Below are positions 7,209-10,345 of a stretch of 10,345 nucleotides of DNA, piece after piece. The notes under the pieces are model-generated. The model saw only the letters and a program-made list of their open reading frames with translations, had not been told where the DNA came from and made no database searches. Both the position numbers and the translations under genes were made by a program. Each line of letters opens with the position of its first letter. The first letter of the stretch is position 1. Source of the stretch: an uncultured Sphingopyxis sp. (GTDB lineage: Bacteria; Pseudomonadota; Alphaproteobacteria; Sphingomonadales; Sphingomonadaceae); assembly GCA_937957805.1 (NCBI GenBank), contig CALFXW010000040.1, forward strand, positions 1 through 10,345. Reading direction: 5' to 3'.

Positions 7209-7214
7209 GAAGGA
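7209..7214 (+). promoter_or_regulatory. Ribosome binding site of rpsO
   Basis: GAAGGA sits 6 nt upstream of the rpsO ATG at 7221, separated by an A-only spacer. This is one of the clearest Shine-Dalgarno sites in the window, as expected for a highly expressed ribosomal protein gene. Confidence 0.75.
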
Positions 7215-7220
7215 AAAAAA

Positions 7221-7490
7221 ATGTCTATTTCCGCCGAACGTAAGGCCGAAGTAATCAAGGATAATGCGCGGGCCGCAACCGACACCGGTTCGCCTGAGGT
7301 GCAGGTCGCCATTTTGACCGACCGCATCAACACGCTGACCGAACATTTCAAGGCGCACCACAAGGATAACCACTCGCGGCGCGGGCTGTTGATGATGGTC
7401 AACAAGCGGCGCAGTCTGCTCGATTATCTGAAGCGCAAGGATGCGGACCGTTACACCGCGCTTATTGCAAAGCTTGGCCTGCGTAAGTGA
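7221..7490 (+). CDS. rpsO: 30S ribosomal protein S15
   Basis: The 89-residue product has the standard S15 length and sequence. SAERKAEVIKDNARAATDTGSPEVQVAILT is the first helix and conserved loop, followed by the helix RINTLTEHFKAHHKDNHSRRGLL. The last part, MVNKRRSLLDYLKRKDADRY, contains the rRNA-contacting basic helix and ends ALIAKLGLRK. S15 binds the central domain of 16S rRNA early in 30S assembly, at the h20/h21/h22 junction. Neighbours truB upstream and pnp downstream are the usual order in proteobacteria. The stop codon TGA (7488-7490) is built into the base of a long stem-loop that extends into the spacer. In E. coli S15 represses its own translation; I see no obvious pseudoknot in the short 21-nt leader. 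Confidence 0.98.
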   Translation: MSISAERKAEVIKDNARAATDTGSPEVQVAILTDRINTLTEHFKAHHKDNHSRRGLLMMVNKRRSLLDYLKRKDADRYTALIAKLGLRK

Positions 7491-7536
7491 CGCCATCGTT
7501 CGGCCCGCCAACGGCGGGCCGTTTACGTATGGCGTC
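7489..7536 (+). terminator. Long interrupted stem-loop after rpsO, attenuator or RNase-processing candidate
   Basis: Positions 7489-7496 pair with 7529-7536 (8 bp) and 7497-7499 with 7525-7527 (3 bp). The GC-rich arm 7501-7509 pairs with 7513-7521 (9 bp) around the triloop AAC. Only a one-base bulge and a small T/TTT internal loop interrupt the roughly 20 bp. Its base uses the last two bases of the rpsO stop codon. After the apical arm there is only TTT, so it is a weak intrinsic terminator. In E. coli the rpsO-pnp spacer holds an attenuating terminator and RNase III-cut hairpins that control pnp. A similar role here is inferred from position and stem length. Confidence 0.7.
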
Positions 7537-7612
7537 ATCTCCGCGAAAGCGGGGATACGGCACGCCCGTGCCATTCATTCTACACCCGGTCTGACCCCCT
7601 GCTTTTGCAGGG
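7537..7612. repeat. REP/BIME-like pair of hairpins
   Basis: Two hairpins in opposite sense flank about 40 nt. The first, 7537-7544 with 7549-7556, closes on a GAAA loop (TCCGCGAAAGCGGGGA). The second, 7597-7602 with 7607-7612, is CCCTGC-TTTT-GCAGGG and is roughly the reverse complement of the first. A small hairpin, 7559-7563 with 7568-7572, lies between them. This matches the general layout of widespread dispersed bacterial repeats whose core is a CCCGCGAAAGCGGG-type palindrome. Both copies are degenerate. The element is non-coding and adjoins the long rpsO stem-loop directly. Dispersal in this genome cannot be tested from the window. Confidence 0.6.
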
Positions 7613-7670
7613 AAACCAGATAGGGAAACGACACCATAAGGGGCTGTTCCGCATTCGGCGGCATGGCCAT

Positions 7671-7687
7671 GGGGCGTAACCAGCCCC
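7671..7687 (+). other. Small hairpin in the pnp leader
   Basis: GGGGC at 7671-7675 can pair with GCCCC at 7683-7687 around a 7-nt loop. An interrupted palindrome AACCGG-G-CCGGTT follows at 7694-7706. Both lie in the untranslated leader of pnp. They could be RNA structure or a protein site; no function can be assigned. Confidence 0.35.
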
Positions 7688-7727
7688 GCACCGAACCGGG
7701 CCGGTTTGCCCGGAATCAGTAAGAGGC

Positions 7728-7755
7728 CCCGCAAAGCAATTGGGCATGCGGGTGA
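7728..7755 (+). promoter_or_regulatory. pnp ribosome binding region with overlapping hairpin
   Basis: The only Shine-Dalgarno-like sequence for pnp is GGTGA at 7751-7755, 7 nt before ATG 7763. Its first two bases fall in a 6-bp stem, CCCGCA (7728-7733) with TGCGGG (7747-7752), around a 13-nt loop. The stem could limit ribosome access. PNPase represses its own mRNA in E. coli through leader structure, so a control role is plausible but unproven here. Confidence 0.4.
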
Positions 7756-7762
7756 AAAATAT

Positions 7763-10099
7763 ATGAGCATGTTTGATACAAAGAGCGTTTCGATGGAATG
7801 GGGCGGCAAGACGCTGACGCTCGAAACCGGACGCATCGCACGGCAGGCCGATGGCGCTGTCCTTGCCACCTATGGCGAAACCGTTGTCCTGTGCGCGGTT
7901 ACCGCCGCCAAATCGGTCAAGGAAGGACAGGATTTCTTTCCGCTGACCGTCCATTATCAGGAAAAATTCTTTGCCTCCGGGCGCATCCCCGGCGGCTTTT
8001 TCAAGCGCGAACGCGGCGCAACCGAAAAGGAAACTTTGGTTTCGCGGTTGATCGACCGCCCTGTCCGCCCGCTGTTCCCCGAAGGTTTCTACAACGAAAT
8101 CAACGTCATCGCGCAGGTTCTGTCCTATGACGGCGAAACCGAACCCGACATCGTGGCGATGATTGCGGCATCGGCCGCGCTGACCATTTCGGGCGTCCCG
8201 TTCATGGGGCCGATTGGCGCGGTGCGCGTTGGCCATGAAGATGGTGCCTATACGCTGAACCCGAAACAGGATGCAGCGGCAGCGGGCGACCTCGACCTTG
8301 TGGTTGCGGCAACCGGCAATGCGGTGATGATGGTCGAAAGCCAGGCCCGCGAACTTACCGAAGATGTAATGTTGGGCGCGGTGCTCTTTGCGCATGACGA
8401 ATGCAAAAAGGTCGCCGACCTCATCATCGATCTGGCGGAAAAAGCGGCCAAGGAACCTTGGGATGTCGTCGTTTCAGACAATAGCGCGGTCAAGGATCAG
8501 TTGAAAAAGCTGGTCGGAGCCGATGTTGCAGCCGCCTATAAATTGACCGACAAATCGGCACGTTCGAACGCGCTGAATGCCGCGCGTGACAAGGCCAAGG
8601 CCGCCTTTGCCGATGCCGATGCACAAACGCAGATGGTCGCGATCAAGTCGATGAAAAAGGTGGAGGCGGACATCGTTCGCGGTGCCATCATCAAGGGGGA
8701 ACCGCGGATCGACGGTCGTTCGACGACGCAGGTTCGCCCGATTGAGGCGATGGTCGGTTTCCTGCCGCGCACCCATGGTTCGGCGCTGTTCACACGCGGC
8801 GAAACCCAGTCGATCTGCACGACGACGCTGGGCACCAAGGATGGCGAACAGATGATCGACGGGCTGGAAGGGCTCAGCTATTCGAGCTTCCTCCTCCATT
8901 ATAATTTTCCGCCCTATTCGGTGGGTGAAGTGGGCCGTTTCGGCGCGCCGAGCCGCCGTGACACAGGCCATGGCAAATTGGCATGGCGGGCTTTGCAGGC
9001 GGTGCTGCCCACCAAGGAAGATTTCCCCTATACCATCCGCGTGGTGTCCGACATTACCGAATCCAACGGCTCTTCGTCGATGGCAACGGTGTGCGGCGGT
9101 TCGCTCTCGATGATGGATGCGGGTGTCCCCCTCCTCCGTCCGGTGTCGGGGATTGCCATGGGCCTCATCCTCGAAGGCGATAAATTCACCGTCCTGTCCG
9201 ACATTTTGGGCGATGAAGACCATCTGGGCGATATGGATTTCAAGGTTGCCGGGACGTCCGAAGGCATCACCACGATGCAGATGGACATCAAGGTTGCGGG
9301 CATCACCCGCGAAATCTTTGAAACCGCGCTCAATCAGGCAAAGGATGGCCGTGCACATATCCTGGGTGAAATGACCAAGGCATTGGGCAGCGCGCGCACC
9401 GAATTGTCAGCGCACGCCCCGCGCATCGAAACCATTCAGATCGACAAGTCGAAAATTCGCGACATCATCGGCACGGGTGGCAAGGTGATCCGCGAAATCG
9501 TCGCCGAAACGGGTGCCAAGGTTGATATTGACGATGAAGGGGTGATCAAAATCTCCTCCTCCGACTTGACCCAGATCGAAGCTGCCAAGGCATGGATTTT
9601 GGGTATAGTCGAAGAAGCCGAAGTTGGCAAAGTGTACAACGGCAAGGTCGTCAACATCGTTGATTTCGGCGCCTTTGTGAACTTCATGGGCGGCAAGGAC
9701 GGCCTCGTCCATGTTTCGGAAATGCGCAATGAGCGCGTCGAAAAAGTGACCGACGTCGTTACCGAAGGGCAAGAGGTCAAGGTCAAGGTGCTGGAAATCG
9801 ACCAGCGCGGCAAGGTGCGCCTCTCCATGCGTGTCGTCGATCAGGAAACCGGCGAAGAATTGCCCGACACCCGCCCGCCGCGCGAACCGCGTGAAGACCG
9901 TGGCCCCCGTGGGGACCGCGGCGATCGTGGCGGGCGCGACGACCGTGGTGGCCGCCGCCGCCCGGGCGGCGACCGTGGTGGCCGCGATGATCGTGGCCCG
10001 CGCCGTGATGACCGTGGCGGTGACCGTGATCGGGCACCGCGCAACAATGGCCCCGATGATGACGGCCATGTTCCGGCATTTCTGCGTAATGACGATTAA
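7763..10099 (+). CDS. pnp: Polyribonucleotide nucleotidyltransferase (PNPase)
   Basis: The 778-residue enzyme degrades RNA 3' to 5' with phosphate, releasing nucleoside diphosphates, and is a core part of mRNA decay. The first RNase PH domain starts with WGGKTLTLETGRIARQADGA and contains SRLIDRPVRPLFP. An all-helical linker lies at about 240-320. The second RNase PH domain carries the catalytic acids Asp486 and Asp492 in GDEDHLGDMDF. The KH domain has its GxxG loop as GTGG at 570-573, and the S1 domain (GKVYNGKVVNIVDFGAFV) follows to about 695. Residues 701-778 form an Arg/Gly/Asp-rich tail ending VPAFLRNDD, making the protein longer than the roughly 710 residues of E. coli PNPase. ATG 7763 is chosen for GGTGA 7 nt upstream; ATG 7769 is also possible, and an in-frame TTG at 7706 is unlikely. 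Confidence 0.97.
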   Translation: MSMFDTKSVSMEWGGKTLTLETGRIARQADGAVLATYGETVVLCAVTAAKSVKEGQDFFPLTVHYQEKFFASGRIPGGFFKRERGATEKETLVSRLIDRPVRPLFPEGFYNEINVIAQVLSYDGETEPDIVAMIAASAALTISGVPFMGPIGAVRVGHEDGAYTLNPKQDAAAAGDLDLVVAATGNAVMMVESQARELTEDVMLGAVLFAHDECKKVADLIIDLAEKAAKEPWDVVVSDNSAVKDQLKKLVGADVAAAYKLTDKSARSNALNAARDKAKAAFADADAQTQMVAIKSMKKVEADIVRGAIIKGEPRIDGRSTTQVRPIEAMVGFLPRTHGSALFTRGETQSICTTTLGTKDGEQMIDGLEGLSYSSFLLHYNFPPYSVGEVGRFGAPSRRDTGHGKLAWRALQAVLPTKEDFPYTIRVVSDITESNGSSSMATVCGGSLSMMDAGVPLLRPVSGIAMGLILEGDKFTVLSDILGDEDHLGDMDFKVAGTSEGITTMQMDIKVAGITREIFETALNQAKDGRAHILGEMTKALGSARTELSAHAPRIETIQIDKSKIRDIIGTGGKVIREIVAETGAKVDIDDEGVIKISSSDLTQIEAAKAWILGIVEEAEVGKVYNGKVVNIVDFGAFVNFMGGKDGLVHVSEMRNERVEKVTDVVTEGQEVKVKVLEIDQRGKVRLSMRVVDQETGEELPDTRPPREPREDRGPRGDRGDRGGRDDRGGRRRPGGDRGGRDDRGPRRDDRGGDRDRAPRNNGPDDDGHVPAFLRNDD
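9886..10045 (+). repeat. Degenerate Asp-Arg-Gly-Gly coding repeat in the pnp tail
   Basis: Within pnp, short units of the type GACCGTGG and GATCGTGG recur about ten times. They encode irregular RGD, DRGG and DDRGG steps. GACCGTGGTGGCCGC occurs twice. The repeat is in frame throughout and encodes the basic, glycine-rich, probably disordered tail. Such tracts can vary in length between strains by slippage or recombination. Confidence 0.7.
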
Positions 10100-10121
10100 G
10101 TCACGGCCAGCCTAAAATAGG

Positions 10122-10154
10122 AAACCCCGCGAGGCATAGCTTCGCGGGGTTTTT
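10122..10154 (+). terminator. Intrinsic terminator after pnp
   Basis: A perfect 11-bp stem, AAACCCCGCGA at 10122-10132 with TCGCGGGGTTT at 10142-10152, closes a 9-nt loop and runs into a T tract (10150-10154). It begins 22 nt after the pnp stop and probably ends the operon transcript. The A-rich left arm could also let it work for a gene reading leftward from beyond the window. Confidence 0.92.
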
Positions 10155-10179
10155 CATGCGATTTTGATGAAAAGCCAGC

Positions 10180-10220
10180 GTGATTTCCGATCCGTGAAAT
10201 GTCCTTTCACTCGAAATCAC
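10180..10220. repeat. Long imperfect hairpin downstream of the pnp terminator
   Basis: GTGATTTC-GA (10180-10190, with C10188 bulged) pairs with TCGAAATCAC (10211-10220), 10 bp. An inner perfect stem, GTGAAA (10194-10199) with TTTCAC (10205-10210), closes a 5-nt loop TGTCC. It lies outside any gene and has no T tract, so it is not a terminator. A repeat element, an operator or an RNA structure are all possible. Confidence 0.55.
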
Positions 10221-10345
10221 TCCAGTCGTGCTCCCGCGTATGCAGGCGACGTCCTCGCTATGCTCCGGCATATGCAAGGAGCCTAGCGCGCTAGGTCACC
10301 GACTCATTATGTCGCAACCATATCCTGATTGAGGCGAGTTGGACT
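10221..10345. other. Gene-free right end with palindromes and repeat-like sequence
   Basis: No convincing coding frame is seen. The palindrome CCTAGCGCGCTAGG is at 10282-10295. GCTCC (10262-10266) can pair with GGAGC (10278-10282) around a loop holding the palindrome GCATATGC (10268-10275). The stretch starting CTCCCGCGTATGCAGG near 10232 resembles CTCCGGCATATGCAAGG near 10263, like an imperfect direct repeat. The whole looks like a degenerate intergenic repeat element. No clear promoter is visible before the window ends. Confidence 0.4.

Noticed and set aside
7491..7762. A separate sigma-70 type promoter for pnp in the rpsO-pnp spacer
   Set aside because: E. coli has one in this spacer, but I could not find a -35/-10 pair good enough to report here.
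7706..7762. TTG start for pnp adding 19 residues
   Set aside because: The added residues do not resemble PNPase N-termini, and ATG 7763 with GGTGA upstream gives the standard MSMFDTK start.
7462..7869. Minus-strand frame across the rpsO-pnp spacer
   Set aside because: It encodes the characteristic translation of a GCGAAAGC-type repeat (PRFRGDD) and has no domain; it is repeat and leader sequence, not a gene.
9886..10045. CRISPR-like or non-coding tandem array
   Set aside because: The units are short, irregular and keep the reading frame of pnp, so this is a coding low-complexity tract.
9407..10079. Minus-strand frames opposite the pnp end, including a His/Gly/Arg-rich one
   Set aside because: They are antisense readings of the in-frame DRGG repeat; the plus strand has recognised KH and S1 domains there.

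Overview
The window is a segment of a chromosomal translation and RNA-processing operon, all on the + strand, from an alphaproteobacterium, most likely a sphingomonad (Sphingomonadales). The assignment rests on recognised protein features: the NusA C-terminus, the fused YlxR/L7Ae-like protein, the long Ala/Glu-rich IF-2 N-terminus and the Arg/Gly/Asp-rich PNPase tail. It also rests on a moderately GC-rich composition that favours GAA and GCC/GCG codons. No taxonomic search was possible.

From left to right: positions 1 to about 358 do not fit the rest. They read as an open minus-strand frame resembling the charged N-terminal region of another, possibly betaproteobacterial, IF-2, joined abruptly to the middle of nusA. 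I suspect a chimeric contig end. From about 359 the order is 3' end of nusA, ylxR, infB, a 52-residue putative membrane ORF, rbfA, tdk (thymidine kinase), a RimJ/RimL-like GNAT acetyltransferase, an M50 site-2-type membrane protease, truB, rpsO and pnp. Spacing is tight: overlaps of 20, 1 and 4 nt and gaps of 4 to 36 nt as far as rpsO. This suggests one transcript with translational coupling.

The 272-nt rpsO-pnp spacer is rich in structure. It holds a roughly 20-bp interrupted stem-loop that begins at the rpsO stop codon, a REP/BIME-like pair of hairpins, and a small hairpin covering the likely pnp ribosome binding site. An intrinsic terminator follows pnp. The last 190 bases have no gene but contain a long imperfect hairpin and palindromic, repeat-like sequence.

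Most of the genes act together. NusA controls transcription, IF-2 starts translation, RbfA matures the 30S subunit, TruB modifies tRNA, S15 is a 30S protein and PNPase degrades RNA. tdk, the GNAT gene and the M50 gene lie between rbfA and truB, which are neighbours in many bacteria, and have no obvious tie to that theme. I found no CRISPR array, phage, insertion sequence, tRNA, rRNA or clear new defence system. The points most worth a second look are the left-end junction, the small membrane ORF, the inserted tdk-GNAT-M50 block and the structured rpsO-pnp spacer.
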